The notes: generated by a model from the sequence alone, not told the origin. Shown: positions 24,763 to 38,600, counted from the stretch's first letter. The stretch is DNA of 64,000 nt from Rhea pennata (GCF_028389875.1 NC_084677.1:11016017-11080016); one strand, 5' to 3'. Numbers and translations: made by a program.

Positions 24763-26329
24763 CAAGGGATTATGTGATAATGCACAAGCCTCAAAAAAAC
24801 CCAACTGTATGGACTTTAAATATATGTGTTCTTGCTTAACAAAAATGAGGCCTACCTAACAAGGTATATGCAAACCCAGCCTCTTCTATCCACCTAACAC
24901 TTTGAGGCCAGATATTTTAATTCACAAGAGGCTTATTACATTTAACAAGGAATTCATGATAGCAGGTAATGAAGTTCCCAGAGAGAGCTATAGATCTTGC
25001 ATGCATCCAAATTACCTACCCTGTTTGTATGAATCTTGAAAGCCTGAAGATTTTGGGGAATGAATGTATTCACAATGAGTATTTACTAAGATGAATTATG
25101 AAAAAAAAAAAAAAAAAAACAGAAGTAGAAAAATGTGGACATCTTTAAGACTACAGATAGGCAGCATCTAAATGTCAGACATAAGCTTGACAAATAGATG
25201 GGAGCTGTTCAGCAGTTTCTTCTGAAGACCCATAGATCTTGTATGTAGTAGAGCTAGAGGTAGAAGGAAAAAAAAACCTGAATCATCTGTGGCTCTGTCT
25301 TTGTCCTGGGTAACTCAAGTAGGCGATACTGATCATCATCATCATCCACCAATAAACATTCACAGTAGGCCTTTGTGTTTGGTCTCTAATGATTCTTTGC
25401 AAGGTGTGACGGAGACATTACTGGTTTTAATCCATACACAAGAAGTTTAAGATTTAAAGAAAACACTAATGGAGGTAAGAAAGCAGATTTTTAATAAAGG
25501 GAGAGGAAGGGACAGGACTAGGGGAAAAAAAATCTTCTTAAATTTTCCAATTTCTAAAACAATTCTGAAAGAACAGGAAATTATAAAAGAAACATTGTTG
25601 AGACTTGAACACATCCTTTTCATTAAACCAAGACAAGTAACACATGGTGTTCAGGACAAATCTTTTTCCATTTACAACACACAGACTTTTATGCTAGAAA
25701 TGAAATAGTGAAGCTAGACAGTTGTATAGAAAGCATACTCCAAACTCTATTGGAAAGCAGATTATAGCTATGCTATTTTAGTTTTTTATAAATTCGCTGG
25801 GATATCCAAAAAGCTGCTAGCAATGGAAACACGTACCAATAGACATTATTTTCAATGTGACACAAAATTAGTGTTGTAAAGCTAAAGCTATAACCAAAAA
25901 TTCCCCCTGCCCTCACCCCATCCAATATGGTATAATAGAAAGCTTCTTTTGTAAGAAGTTTCCAGGCAGTATTTACATTCAAGTTTTGAGACCTAGAGAA
26001 AAAATAAGATAAAAAGCTATTCCTTCCACACTCCCTGTGGTTATGTCTTTGGAAAGAGCAGCAAAAGGCTATTTGCATGAAGTTATTTGAAAGGATTCTG
26101 TTTAGCAACTACATAGAGCATTTGCTATAAGCCAGTAACTGCTGTATATGCAGCTATAGTAAACACACATGTAGTTTTTGCTAAAATTCTTTGCAATGCC
26201 TGCATTGTACTTCTACTGTTCTAGAACGGACAATTCTGTTATTGTAAATCCTCTCACCATATTAAAGTATTTTAATCATAGCAGTTCTTCCCATATATTT
26301 TTAAGACTTAGCATATCCTTGTAGAAAGA

Positions 26330-26331
<2 letters not shown>

Positions 26332-26361
<30 letters not shown>
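26332..26361 (+). repeat. (TG)n microsatellite
   Basis: About 14-15 uninterrupted TG dinucleotides, then a TA step. It lies between the 3' ends of the ACSM gene and THUMPD1 and is a likely polymorphic marker. Confidence 0.95.
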
Positions 26362-26364
<3 letters not shown>

Positions 26365-26921
26365 ACATATCCTTTCATCATACAGGAAAGGATTGGGATT
26401 TTTACCTCGTTCTGTTCACATACGAAAATATATCTCTGAGTTCTGCAGTCACCCAAACTGCCAGATCATTCACTTCCCTAAAAATCCTCTGCAAACAACT
26501 GTCTTTTCCAGATCTCCCACTTCTGTCAAAACATCCTGCTAGGGCTGATTCTGCACTGCCTTTTGATTTCTGCAGTCATCAGATACAATAAAGGAGAGTC
26601 AGTATATGTCAGGTTGGCCACGTTTACATATGCATGCACACACACATGCTTTTTGTGCTAGGTAAAGGCAATGCAGAACAAAGCTGTACTAGAATGACAG
26701 CAAATTTCACCTTTCCCTTTTGAGTATTGTTATGTCTGCAATAATGTCACCTTCACCTGCAGATACACAGCGAGCATTAAAATTCTTTATGTGTGGATTT
26801 AAAATATAAGATTTCAAATTAAAACCCACTCTCCTCTTTAAAAAGCCCTTTCAAAACTCTAGGGCAGCTTTCTTTTTTTTTATAGGTTTCCTTTGTTTAT
26901 CATTCCCTTCTACCGTATTTT

Positions 26922-29008
26922 TTACACTGTCAGCATATCGTTCCCTTTGGGCTTGGTTTCTAGTTCACCCTCCTCCTCCTTCTCTTGTTTTATTTCTTTT
27001 GAGTTCTCTTCCTCCTCCTCCACTTTGGGTTTTACTACCTTTGAGTTTTTTTCTTCTGTCAGGCTTGATGGCTTCTGCTCTGCATCTTCTTTGTTGCTCT
27101 TCACCACCTCCTGTAGGTTGTATTTTCTGAATAGAACATAGTCTCTCACCACACTCAAGCAACAGACGTTTTTTATTATTTCCACCACAACAGTATACTG
27201 TGGGTTATTAAGATCCACTTTATTTTCTGGATTGAGGCTGCCCACAATACCTATAAAACAAGAAATAGTTTAAAAGATGGACAAATAGCATTAGCATATC
27301 CTAACGAAAGAATAAGGTTTAAAAAGGGAAAGCAACATCCTCTTAGTTGTAACCAAGTACTAGTTATTCTAATTGCTTAAAATATAGTTACTGTAATTGC
27401 TTAAAATAGCAGAATAGAGCAGTATTCTTATAAGATATCACCAGTAGGACTGGAGTAACTGAAAATCTATTCCACTGCACCTAATAAGCCACAAATACTC
27501 AATTAAGGTAGAGCTATTTCATGAGTCATATATTCAGGTGAAATAGCAACAAGTTATTTCAACATAGCATTCAGGGAATTCAGATTCAGTCTTAGAGAAA
27601 AAAGCTTTTGTAATTCAACATACTTAGAATTTTAACAACAAAAACGTATGCCCATTAAGCCTACTTTGCAGGAATAATCTGACCTAAGTTATGTATGCAG
27701 TAGTGGGCAGCTTATATACTTGTTTTTAATTCTATGTGAAATACATACATACCTGCTAATTCCTTAATTACTTCTTCCCTACTCATATGACTGTTATTAC
27801 GAGCTTTGTAAACAATCTGAAAAGTACCCTTATTAGGGGCTTTAAACCAAGGCTCAAAAAACGTTTCCGTGTACTTTTTCATATCCTCCATAAAAGCTTT
27901 GCAAGTTCCAGAAATGGGTAACATGCGCAGAATGACTCTTGTTTTCTTCTTTTTAGTGGTATGCATATCCTTTAATATATGGTGCACCAGGTTCTCAGGC
28001 TCTACAAGAAAAACAGCTAGGTATGAGAAACAAATTGGAGGCATTTTCTTCCCTCCTCCCCCCTTTAACACACGCTTGGCTGCACTGCTGTCAGCATCAA
28101 ATCCTTTTCTGAAGAGTAGTTTTACTATACCAAAACTAGATAATCTTTGATTATTCTGCCAAAGCCGTACCACTACTACCTGTAGAGGCTCTATAACAAC
28201 AATGCCCATTGAGGAAGCAAAAGGGAAGGAGAAATCATGTACTTATTTGGTATAAACTAGTTCCTCAGATGTCATGGTCCATGGCATGTCATTAACACTG
28301 TCTCAACTGGTTTATCCCCACAGCACTAGGCAGCGCTGCTTTCACACCTATGCCCTGTGTCCTGATAAAGACGACGTTGTTGGCGCCGCTCTCCACTGAC
28401 TGGAACCGCCGCAGCTTCTGCTCTGTGGAGGCGCGGATCTGGTCCACCTCCTTCTTCAGGGCCGCCTCGACGTCGTCGTCGTCATCCTCTTCCCTCTCGC
28501 TCCCAGACAGCCGCTCCTCTTGATCTGAAAACTGTCCGAACAAGTCACAACGCGCCGGTAAGTGCGCAAGGGCAGGACAAAACCCGCCGCCACGCGGGGC
28601 CCAGCCTGGCGGGGCCCCTTCGCGCGGGGGCGCCTCACGGGGTCACCGCTGCCATCCGGCAAAGCGGCCTAGCAGCACGGGCCGTTACTTCTATTTTCGG
28701 GAAGGATACGCGAGCGTAACTCTGCCGGCACGGGGAGGGCGTCCGGGCCGCGCTGGCGAGGGGCGCGAGGGGCTGAGGCCCGCCGCCGGGGACGTTACCT
28801 GCTCGGGCCCGTACAGCAGGTCCCCGTACTCGCCGAGGAGGCTGTAGGCCTCCCCCACGCACTTGCGCTCGTTCATGTTGCAGGTGATGAGGATGCCGCG
28901 CATGCCGGCCTCCAGCTGCCGCCCGCCGCCGCGGGCGCGCTTGGCCCGCGCCGCCGCGAAGTGCGTCTTGGGCCGCCGCTTCCGCGCAGCGCCCGCCGCC
29001 GCCGCCAT
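26922..29008 (-). CDS. THUMPD1: THUMP domain-containing protein 1 (tRNA acetylation adaptor)
   Basis: Four coding exons on the - strand, 28799-29008, 28348-28531, 27753-28001 and 26922-27250, join in frame to 323 codons. THUMPD1 binds tRNA through its THUMP domain and serves NAT10 as adaptor for N4-acetylcytidine at position 12 of tRNA Ser and Leu. The basic N-terminus (RKRRPKTHF, residues about 9-17) is followed by the conserved GILITCNMNERKC block. An acidic DDDDD patch sits in exon 2. The THUMP core in exons 3-4 shows VHHIL, TRVILRMLPISGTCKAF, FKAPNKGTFQIVYK and NPQYTVVVEIIKNVCCLSVV. The C-terminal tail is rich in Lys and Glu, and the protein is somewhat shorter than the human one (about 353 aa as I recall). 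The ATG sits in a CpG island in good context. Splice junctions are ordinary GT-AG. Confidence 0.97.
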
Positions 29009-29028
29009 GCCGCGCCGCCAGCCGCGCC

Positions 29029-29072
29029 GCGCGCCGCGATGGCGTCACCGGCGCGCCGCGATGGCGTCACCG
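29029..29072. repeat. Exact 22-bp tandem duplication with CRE-like sites
   Basis: Two identical 22-bp copies (29029-29050 and 29051-29072) lie 21-64 bp upstream of the THUMPD1 start codon. Each holds TGGCGTCA (29040-29047 and 29062-29069), whose reverse TGACGCCA contains the TGACG half-site of CREB/ATF factors. Binding is inference. Confidence 0.85.
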
Positions 29073-29132
29073 GCGCGCGGCGCGGGCCGCGCTGAGGCGG
29101 CGCTGAGGCGGCTGGTTGGCGCGCGGCCCCGC

Positions 29133-29185
<53 letters not shown>
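29133..29185 (+). repeat. (GGGCTC)n hexanucleotide repeat, potential G-quadruplex
   Basis: Nearly nine copies of the hexamer lie 125-177 bp upstream of the THUMPD1 ATG. GGG triplets spaced by CTC satisfy the usual G-quadruplex rule on the + strand. The Arg-Ala and Ser-Pro open frames seen across it are artefacts of the repeat. Confidence 0.95.
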
Positions 29186-32100
29186 CGCGCGCCTCGGGGT
29201 GTGGCGGCGGGGCGTTTCCTGTCCCTGAGCTGCGGTTCCAGGGTTGAAGTCCGGTTTTTGCGTTAACGGTTCCGGCATTTAACGAAAAGGCGCGCTGGGG
29301 TCCCGGCCGGAGCGCGGAGAGCCGGCTGCCTGCCCGTGCCGGCCCGGCGGCACCGCGTTCCCCGGCCCCGGGGCAGGTGCGGCCGGGGCCCGGCCGGTTC
29401 CTTAGCTGCCTTATGCGGTTTTCTTGGCGTAAGGTGGCGGGGTGAAAGAGGCGCTCTCTGTACAGGTACTTCAGGCCTGGAGTAGCAAGGAGCATGAGTG
29501 GACACAGGAAAAAGCCACGTGGCCCCCAGCCTGGTTTCGGAAGCAGGACTGTCCCGTCAGGGCCCACTCTCCCTCCAGTAACTGTTGAGCTGCTTGGAGA
29601 ATTTAAGGAAAACTTGCAAAAATTTTAAGAACTTAGAAATTTTGTGAGAAGAGGTAAAGAAGATAGCTAAGGAGATCTGACTGTCACACTGCTCACATCC
29701 AGAGAATCTGGCTTGGAGCAGGAAAGAAAGCTCCACGAATTCATGGCAGAATCTGTCAGTTACAACTGCAAAAGCAGATGGCATTTACACCTTGTCACGA
29801 GCTTTGTTCCTGCAACGCCTTTGAGGCTGGCATAACTCCACTGTAGTTGTTTGATGTGGGTGAGACCGCTCGCTGCATGTAAATTAAAAGGGTAAATCTT
29901 TGCAGGGCTTGAAAGGCTCAATGTTCTGATGAATTACAGTAACAGTTTCTGGAGACAACCACATCAGAACATGCTGTTTGAAACACAAGGAAGATTTTCT
30001 CCAGGCAACTCTGAGTGCTGCAGAGGAAAGGTAATGAACCACTCAGAGTTTAACTAGGATACTTCTCTGGCAAAAAGTCCTGAGGGGGTTGGAAATTACT
30101 ACAAGTGCTCTGGAAAGTTGTTCTGTGCCCCACTAAAACAATGATAAACAACTACAGGAGAGTGGTTGCTATGGAAATCTTGTTTTTCTTCCTAAATTGG
30201 AAAACTTCTTCCGCACATGCTCCTGTAACATTCTCTGACTTTCTCATCACAATCCAGTTACTGTCATTTTCTATTTACTTTCCTGCCTCCTTTGGGTCAA
30301 TGTAATCTTCTGCATAGGGAATTCCTTTAAGGCTGTTCCTCTGCCTTTTCTCCAGGAGGATTTTGTTTTATGCGTTTCAAAGAGGTGTTTATAATTGCGC
30401 TCCTGCAGAATGACTACAGTTTTCCCTTATTGCTAGGCAGAGAACAGCTTTGTTGTTTTGACAGACTTGGTTTTGAATCAGTTACTTTCTGCTGCCGCCA
30501 GTGTTTCAGGGAGCTGGTTAACGTCTCCTTCGATGCTGCCTGACACAGACACGGGTAGAGCCCCAGCAGGGAGTTCTGGCAAAAGCACGAGGCCTGAATG
30601 CCGGTGGAGATGGCAGCATCGTCTTCACTGACCAGCACCCAGAAGATCGTTCTGCTCTGAACAGGTAAATGGTGTCTGCAGCCTCTCTGCTGCCCTTAGA
30701 GCCATATTTTGAGGGTGGAGATCATCCCACAGGAGTAATTTAGGGTGCTGACAAGCTGACTTGTAAATGTTGATGCCCAATTTTAAGTTATGGCTATCTC
30801 CAGCTCCCTAGCAATTGCCACCCTTACAGCAGAGGCTGAAGACAGAGGCATGTACCAATGCTGCAGCCAACCCCAGTGTTGACATGGCAATGTGCAAGAT
30901 GCTGCGCTCTGAACTCAGAGGCAAAAGAGACACGTTCTGTCCTTGCAAAAGCTCGCAAGCTCCAGAGATCCCATGATAGAAGCACTAGCTGTGGCCTTGC
31001 CAGCAGTGCAGTGAACCGGCATTAGGGAAGCGGGTCTAGGCACTAGGTGCAGCATATCAGGGACTGATAGTCAGCATCCTCATGGCTGAAGTGCTGTGGT
31101 TACCTGGGGTGCCCTGGGCTACATGCTGGAGGTTATAGTCACAAAGCCGATCGCAATGCGGTTGCTCCCTGTGCTGTCCCAGCCAGAGCACAGGTGTGGC
31201 CTGGATGTAGTGAAGCCTCACCACTGTGTTCCTCTGTGGTGGGAACAGAGCAGGAGAAGGAAACAGAGGGGATTTGGGATTCACACTTCCTGCCTCATCT
31301 CTGAGCTGTGCAGAAGCACATTTACTCTTCTCACTGTGCAGGACTTGGCTGCCCCTTGTGTGAGTCCAAAGTTCTTGGAAAGAACCCAGGAATCTGCCGC
31401 TAGGCGCAGTAACAGCACAAGAGGAGGCTTAAGTGGTGTGGATGCACAGCCAGGAGTCTGAAATCTGTGTCAGGAGTCAAAGCTGTGACAGATCTCAGAA
31501 GATCTGAGAGGGCTCCGTTTCCATGCAAGGCAGAGAGGCAGTAAGTTGGGACTGACAATCTTTTGACAAGGTAACTTGCCCTCTACTCACCCCTGCAAGC
31601 TGCTGGACAGGACGTTTTCTGGCCCAGGAACAGTACTGATTTGCCTGTTACTGTCTGTGTTTCCCTTTCTCCCCGTCCCTCTCTTGTCTTTCTTTTGGTT
31701 GGGTTTCTCAGCTATGTTTGTTATAAACAGACTGAATGTTACAAATCCAGAAAATGTCCCTTCTTTCACTATATCACTAAAATCGTGTGGGTGTACAGCT
31801 AGATAATTATTAATTCAGTAAGGAGCTAGCAGTGTTTATTTTGCTTTGTAAATAAAAAACAGTTGACTGCATGAAAATAGTATAAACTCTAGAGTTTTCA
31901 GAACTTCTGCAAATTTGACTTTTTTAAGATAAAATCCATCTTAGATTCTTTTTAGGGAGTTTTTCAAAGTTTCCCCATCTCATAAAATGATGTTTTTTGC
32001 TGACCACACATCAAAATGCTGTTTAAAGCATCAATACTTAAAAGCTTTTCAGGACTTTGCTAGCTTCATTTCATTTCTGGCAGCCAGTATGTCCCCAGTG

Positions 32101-32649
32101 TTGATAAACTAGAAAAACTGGAAATATGATTGTACCAAGTAACACAGTGGTCAACCAGTAACTAATGAAGGATTGCTGGATTAGCTGTGGAATGTCTTGG
32201 TCCACACTGTTATTTCTGCATTGTCAAACAATAGGTTTTTTTTCATTTAATTTACGGAAGTCATAATTGAAGTGTTTGGGTAGTGTTCAGTGCCTCTCCA
32301 CTATGCATGGCAACTGAAATATGATCTACTGGATTAGCAGAGCTTGTGAAGAGGGAAGAAATATGAGTCATGGGAAAGCTACCACTGACAGGACTGGACA
32401 CTGATGGCTGAATGCAGAATCAGGATCTCAACTGCATGATGGTAACTAGAGAGCAGAGACCAACAGTGGCAGAACTGGAACTGTCCTCAGCAGTTATTCT
32501 GGTTAACAGTTGGAAGCTATTCCTGTGTAAGCACAAGGCCTGTATTGCACTCTGTTTGGAAACCGCATGATTAATACTGGGTTTGTATCTGTGTCACTGT
32601 AGCATTTCTCGGAGATAATCAGTAAAGAATAACCTTGGAAGAAACCATT

Positions 32650-35600
32650 ATGGTTCTTGCTGCTGTGCATTTTCTACTGAAGGTCCCAAGCGCTATGTCC
32701 GTGCGAGCTCCCCTGAGAAGATCTCTCCAACTTTCTAGCCAGGGCTATCCAGTTTGCAGCTCTCTGAACTCTAAGAATTATGAAGCCATAAAACAAGAAT
32801 ATAGACCAGAGGTGCCAGAGTATTTCAACTTTGCAAAGGATGTGCTAGACAGATGGACTGAAATGGAAAAGGTAACAATTCTTTGACTTCTGTAATGCTA
32901 ACATACTTCTTGCTGGGTTCAGTACCAATCCAATAAGCAAGTCACTGGAGTTGTGTTCTGATTATGATCTGGTGATCATCTCGTGCTAGCTGAGCTTCGA
33001 ATTTCCATGTGCCACATGGCTGCCCTGTCCATGTGTCAAATTGTTCCTTCCTTGAATCAGTAACTCCAATGAAATCGTGAGTGTGAAAAAATATGTGTAT
33101 AGTGAATGAGTCTGTGGACTGGGCCACTCTAAATCTGGCACCAGTTCACCCATCTGCCTTTAATTGCACACTACCTGGATGTGCTAGGCAATCATTTTAC
33201 TTCCATGTGTCTCATTGCCTACCTGTAAAATGGCTAGTGTAGTGTAAAGTCAAACCTCCCCCTTTCTACCTCAAATATAAAGTCTTTGCATCAGGGATTT
33301 TGAACATAGAAATCTGGATGACTGTGACCCTCAATGGACATGAGACCTACGCAAGTAAAGGGAATACAGAAAAACCATGAAGGCTTTTGCCTTTGTTACT
33401 ATGTAGGTCTGGTCTCTATAGATGTGTGACTGGTTTTGCAGGCTCAGGTTGTTCATGATGAGGGGCTAAACACATTTATGTCCAAATTGCCATCAGGAAC
33501 AAAGCAGGGATATACTCTCTGACACAAGGTTAGCAATCATTCCTTTTGCAGGAATGTAGATTTTGGCAGGCTGTAAACAAAAGGAGTACAGAACAGCCTC
33601 TGGAGAAGAGGCTTTGCTCTCCAAAATGCACAGTTAGAATCTGCTCCCCTGAAAATTAACCTTAGTGTTTTTATACCTTCAAACTGATAATAAGGTGCCA
33701 TGTTCTCACAGCCCTAGTGAGTTTTTCACTGACTTATGCAGTGCTACAACTAAGTTCATTTGGCCTCCTTCAGAGAACACTCTATACAAACATTTTAATT
33801 CACTTTTCACGCATCATTTAGGTGAAACATTGATCAAAGGTCATATTATGTAGGCCTATGGTTTTGAACCTTTCTTTTAATCTTAGAAGCACCAATTAGA
33901 CACAATTCCAGATGAAGCTGGAAGTGACCTCTGAGGGCTCAGGAAACTATCTGAGGCACAACTCAGAGATACCCGCATTCATCAGCTGCTTCTCTGGCAT
34001 GGCCTGAACCAGAAGCTTTTTCTTTCTCTGAGCTGATTACTGTGCAACCTCTTCAGGGTGTAACACAATGAGCTTCGGAAGGAAATATAGATCTATATTT
34101 CTAAAATTGAATTTATGAGCTATGCTTTCTGAAGGATTTTTTTTCTGACATATTTTGAATCAGAGGGAAATTCCAGATGCATCCCCAGGTTTATGCAGCA
34201 TTCAATAAATAATGGATGTTTTTCTTCCTCAGGCTTAAGTTACAGGCAATATGTTTCTTGTTTCTTAAATGAAACATTTTGACTGTGCCCTGTTGTCCTG
34301 TAGGAGGGAAGAAAGCCTAAAAACCCTGCATTGTGGTGGGTAAATGGTGATGGAGAAGAGGTGAGGTGGAGCTTTGAAGAGCTAGGAGTCCTGTCCAGAA
34401 AAGTGGCTAATGTTCTGTCCGATGCCTGTGGTCTGCAACAGGGAGACAGAGTTATTCTGATTCTGCCCAGGATCCCAGAGTGGTGGCTGGTGAATGTGGC
34501 TTGCATGCGAACAGGTTAGTGAAAGCATGGAAGTGATTTATAGATGCAGATATTGTTACATAAATCAATCATTACTATTTAATATACTCAGAACTACAAA
34601 CATGCTAATGGTGTTGAACATCACTGCCATGCTGGTCAAGAACACCCTGCATGCTAAGTTTTGTCTTCATGGTACTTTTAGGATATTTTGAGCATGCTCT
34701 AGCTGTTAAGGAAATTCTGGGAGTCCGTGTACCTCTGTCATTCTTCTCTTTCCAGCACTTGTGATACATTGCAAATGCACCCTCTTATTAATTTGCAATG
34801 AAATTAGCACATACATACCCCAGTGTTTCACGCGTTCCCCCGTGGGCTATGTTAAATACTCAGTTTCCCAGCATTTACAGTCCAGAATGCCTCAGTATCT
34901 CACGAACACTGCCAGCATACCCTGTGAGGATGCGTATGTCTGTATTTACTAGTGAGGAATACAAATCCAGAGAGATAGCATGTCACAGTGGAAAGACTTT
35001 CAGCCCAAAGAAAGCCCTTCTGTTGGTTTCTTTTGCTGTCCAATGCTGCTAGTATTTTCTAATTTGCATTGATCCTCACGTAGAATTTAATTCAAGAAAA
35101 AGAACAGTATATTTACAAAAGTAGAGCCAAATTCTGCTTTTAGCACAGTGCTGTTCCACTGATAAACACAACGTAAGCTGAAGACTGTTTTTAGGTACAA
35201 GCATTGTTCTTAAAAATTGAGAGTATTCTCCTTTAGGAACTGTCCTGATTCCTGGCACACAGCAGCTGACAGCAAAGGACATTCTCCATCGACTACAGAA
35301 GTCGAAGGCAAAGTGTATCATCACTGATGATTCTGTGGCACCAGCTGTAGACTCGGCTGGGCCTGAATGCCAGTCTCTGAAATTCAAGCTGCTTGTGTCA
35401 GAGGGCCACAGAGAAGGATGGCTGAACTTTAAAGAGCTCCTGAAGTGAGTAACCACTATTGTGAAAGTGCCACAGAAACAATGAAAGACAAGCACAATGA
35501 TCTGCTGTGAACAGGAAATGCTGGCGTGTGCCAAAATATTTTCATCCCTTTAGGACTGCACATTGGGAGACTATCTAGTTTATGACACTTTTCATTGCTG

Positions 35601-38600
35601 CAGAAGTTATTTTAGCCAAACATTTTTAAGAATGTATAATTCACCCTTTCAAATCACATTATCATTTTGCATATTTTAAAGACATGCTCCTTCTGATCAC
35701 CACTGCGTGACCACAAAGCATCAAGATCCAATGGCCATCTATTTTACCAGTGGAACTACAGGGTCTCCAAAAATGACTGAACATTCCCACAGCAGCTATG
35801 GCATTGGTCTCACAGTAAATGGAAGGTATGGATATCCCTTTAAATCACAAGTGTATTTCTGTAGCTGGTCAAACAGCAGACAGAGAAGAAACGGAAGATC
35901 TTTCTTTCACTATTTTAAAAAACAGCAGTTCTATTAAGTCCCAACAAGCCTTTTTTCTGTGCAACAAGGCATAGTTCGAGATTAGCTGCCTTAGTGTGTA
36001 TTGCACTTGGCAGTCAAACAGAATTGCTAACTGCTTTTTAACACTTTGTTTGACTTCTTCTGCACTCTTCATTGTGTATAATTAATAGATTGCCAATTAA
36101 CTGAGCATCAGCAAAGAGCAGGTTTATGAAGTGTGTACCATAAAAAGAGGGGAAAAACCCACAGATCTTAGGCTTCTGAATTCATTTGTGTCTGGTTTAG
36201 ACACAACTCCCACAGGAATAGAATGGTGATAGTTCAGAACATAGGAAAGACTAGATAGGTTCATGAGACCTTTAAGTTTATAAAACTATGTTGGTTAAAT
36301 ACTTGATATAGCAATGCGTTTCATTCTAACAGTCAAAGAATAACAAATCAGAAGAGACCAAACTAAAAAGTAAGTGTACAACAAAAGAAAATCCTTATGC
36401 CTAAAAAATGATTTGAACAAAACCACAGCAGTCTCATACGTATGTATTCAGCATCCTGTTTTGAGGTGATATTAGTTTGTCCATCAGTATAATTTTTTCG
36501 CTCCTAGAAAAATGCGGCATCAGTCTATCCTGATGACATCTTCACTGCACTGTGACTCACTTCTGCTCAGAAATTCACTCATCTGCTAATCCTCATATAG
36601 CCAGGAAAAACAGTGATGGGTTTGCTTCATTGGCACATCTGCTGTTGATATTTTAATATTTGTCCTCTTTCTGCCAAATAGAAATTGTGAACTCTTTCAC
36701 TGTGTTACCCAGGTATTGGCTGGACTTGACTTCCTCAGATATATTTTGGAATACATCAGACACAGGCTGGGCAAAGTCAGGTTGGAGCAGCGTTTTCTCC
36801 CCATGGATTCAAGGGGCATGTGTATTTGCACATAAGATGCCACGCTTCAACCCAGCCATCGTCTTTGAGGTAAGCAAGGAGAGGCCAGCAACAGCACTGT
36901 TCCCTCTGGCTGATCTTCCCTGGATTTTCACTTACCCCAAAGCTATGCTGGAGGTCAGTATGCTGCGTAATTGTAACCTTCACGAGCAAGTAACCAACTG
37001 GTATTTCACTAGTGTAAATATAAGCCCCAAAACAAGAGTATCTTTGATGTCCAAAAAGTTTCCTTCTGTACTCAGCTGAAAACAGATTCAACTGCCCAAG
37101 CCAGCAGACATGCATTTACTAGGCCAAAATTTAAGCACACAAGAAATGGAACAGGAATTGTGAAGTGGTTTGGTGTTGTTATTAAAATGAGTGACAATAG
37201 CAGATAATTGAGAATTTTGGTTGCTTGTACTGTATAACTCACCGTTAAGGAGTGAAGAGGCAGAAAGCTAAATTTCTTTAACAAATGGGACCAGTATTAT
37301 ATTCTGTTATATCCTCTGCACACAACTGTGGTAAAGGCCACCATTATTCATTTTACATGGAACCACTTTATGATCATACCCATGTTACTTTGATGGCTGA
37401 AAATTGTTTGCTCACATTAGGATAGATGGAAACACTTTATCAGTCGTATACCTACAGAACATTTTAAAAAGTAGCCTTTGGTTTCCTTTGTTTTCTACAT
37501 AAGTTAGAATTATGAAGAAATTCTGCAAGAGAGACTGCAGAGCTTTCCAGAGCACAAAGCTTTGGTATGTTGAACTAACTGTAAAGATGTAGATTCTGTT
37601 TTGAAGAAAAACCTATTTAAATGTAACAGCTGTATATTGGTGTTAGTGAGTTTGTACTAGCTTTTAGAACACTAACATTTTGTTTTTGTGTTTCACAAGC
37701 TGAGTACAGAGGTTGTTACATTATCTCTTGTGATGTAGGTGAGACCTCATGTGTTTCAGTAACGACATCTACTTTTTTTTATTCTAATTCTCTAGAGCCT
37801 GTCAAGATTTCCCATAACAGTCTTCTGTTCTGCTCCAACTGCCTATCGAATGTTTGTGCAACATAAAGTGTCCAGGTAAGCAAAAGCGAAGTATCTTTAT
37901 TGGTGTATTTGATCAAAACAGTGGACCATATGCTTTTCTCACCTTGACTTTATTTCAAATTTACAGTGACATTAACAACAGATTTAGTCATGTATTTCTC
38001 AATCTTGCATGTTAGGAACAAAGCAAATTTTAAGTACAAATACAAATTAAGTACAAATTTTAACCATCACATATTTCACAAATTATAGCAAACTTGTATG
38101 AGACTTTGAAAAGCAGTTTAGCTGATGATATAATAGGATAATAATGATACAATATCATGATTAACATATTTTCCAAAGTGTTTTTGTAGTTAGATTCCCC
38201 TTCCCTTTGTTTTTCCCCTGCATTCTTCCAATACCATGATCTACAAGAATAGGGTGTGTCACAGCAGTTTGGCAACTCTCTTGTGACTTTTTGTTATTTT
38301 GTTTGAGACTCCAGGTTAGATTCTAAGTTAGAAACAGTGTATCTATTATTACATTTTAAAACAATGCAGAAGTAAAAGAGCAGTTTTTTTTCTTTTGTAT
38401 TTGCATTTTCGCAGATTTGTTTATGTTTAACTCCACATAATTGAAATAGAATGTATAGGACCCAGTGAAGATTTTATTTGCATGTAGAAAGGACCGCATG
38501 ATACAGGAATACTGTGGTGAAGGAAACATGGCAGATAGATAGATCACTATGTCTGCTTAACTGTGCCAATTATTTGCTTTCTCTTTCCCACCAAGATATA

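Larger units (their letters stand above)
24655..26921. other. Convergent interval between the ACSM gene and THUMPD1
   Basis: This stretch holds the 3' UTR of the ACSM gene from the left and presumably the THUMPD1 3' UTR from the right. It contains an A19 run at about 25,101-25,119 and a TG repeat at 26,332-26,361. I could not find a canonical AATAAA on the - strand that would clearly end THUMPD1. A 111-codon open frame at 25,773-26,108 on the - strand lies in the likely THUMPD1 3' UTR and resembles nothing I know. Confidence 0.5.
28440..29460 (-). promoter_or_regulatory. CpG-island promoter of THUMPD1
   Basis: A block of very high GC and CpG density covers the THUMPD1 first two exons and about 450 bp upstream. 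It includes an exact 22-bp tandem duplication (29029-29072) carrying two TGGCGTCA elements and a GGGCTC repeat (29133-29185). No TATA box is visible, which fits a broad housekeeping promoter. The edges given are estimates by eye. Confidence 0.8.
29009..32649. other. Interval between THUMPD1 and ACSM3 start codons
   Basis: The first 450 bp is the THUMPD1 CpG island. The remaining 3 kb carries no recognisable gene or transposon. ACSM3 5' UTR must lie at its right end. A donor-like CAG/GTAAAT at about 30,665 could mark a non-coding first exon, but nothing else supports it. Confidence 0.45.

Noticed and set aside
25773-26108. 111-codon open frame on the - strand
   Set aside because: Lies in the probable THUMPD1 3' UTR, resembles nothing known, and has AT-rich composition that favours chance hydrophobic peptides.
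26331-26591. Open frames starting in Cys-Val repeats
   Set aside because: Artefact of the TG microsatellite.
28863-29567. Long Arg/Ala- and Ser/Pro-rich open frames on both strands
   Set aside because: They come from the GGGCTC repeat and CpG-rich composition upstream of THUMPD1; no codon structure or known domain.
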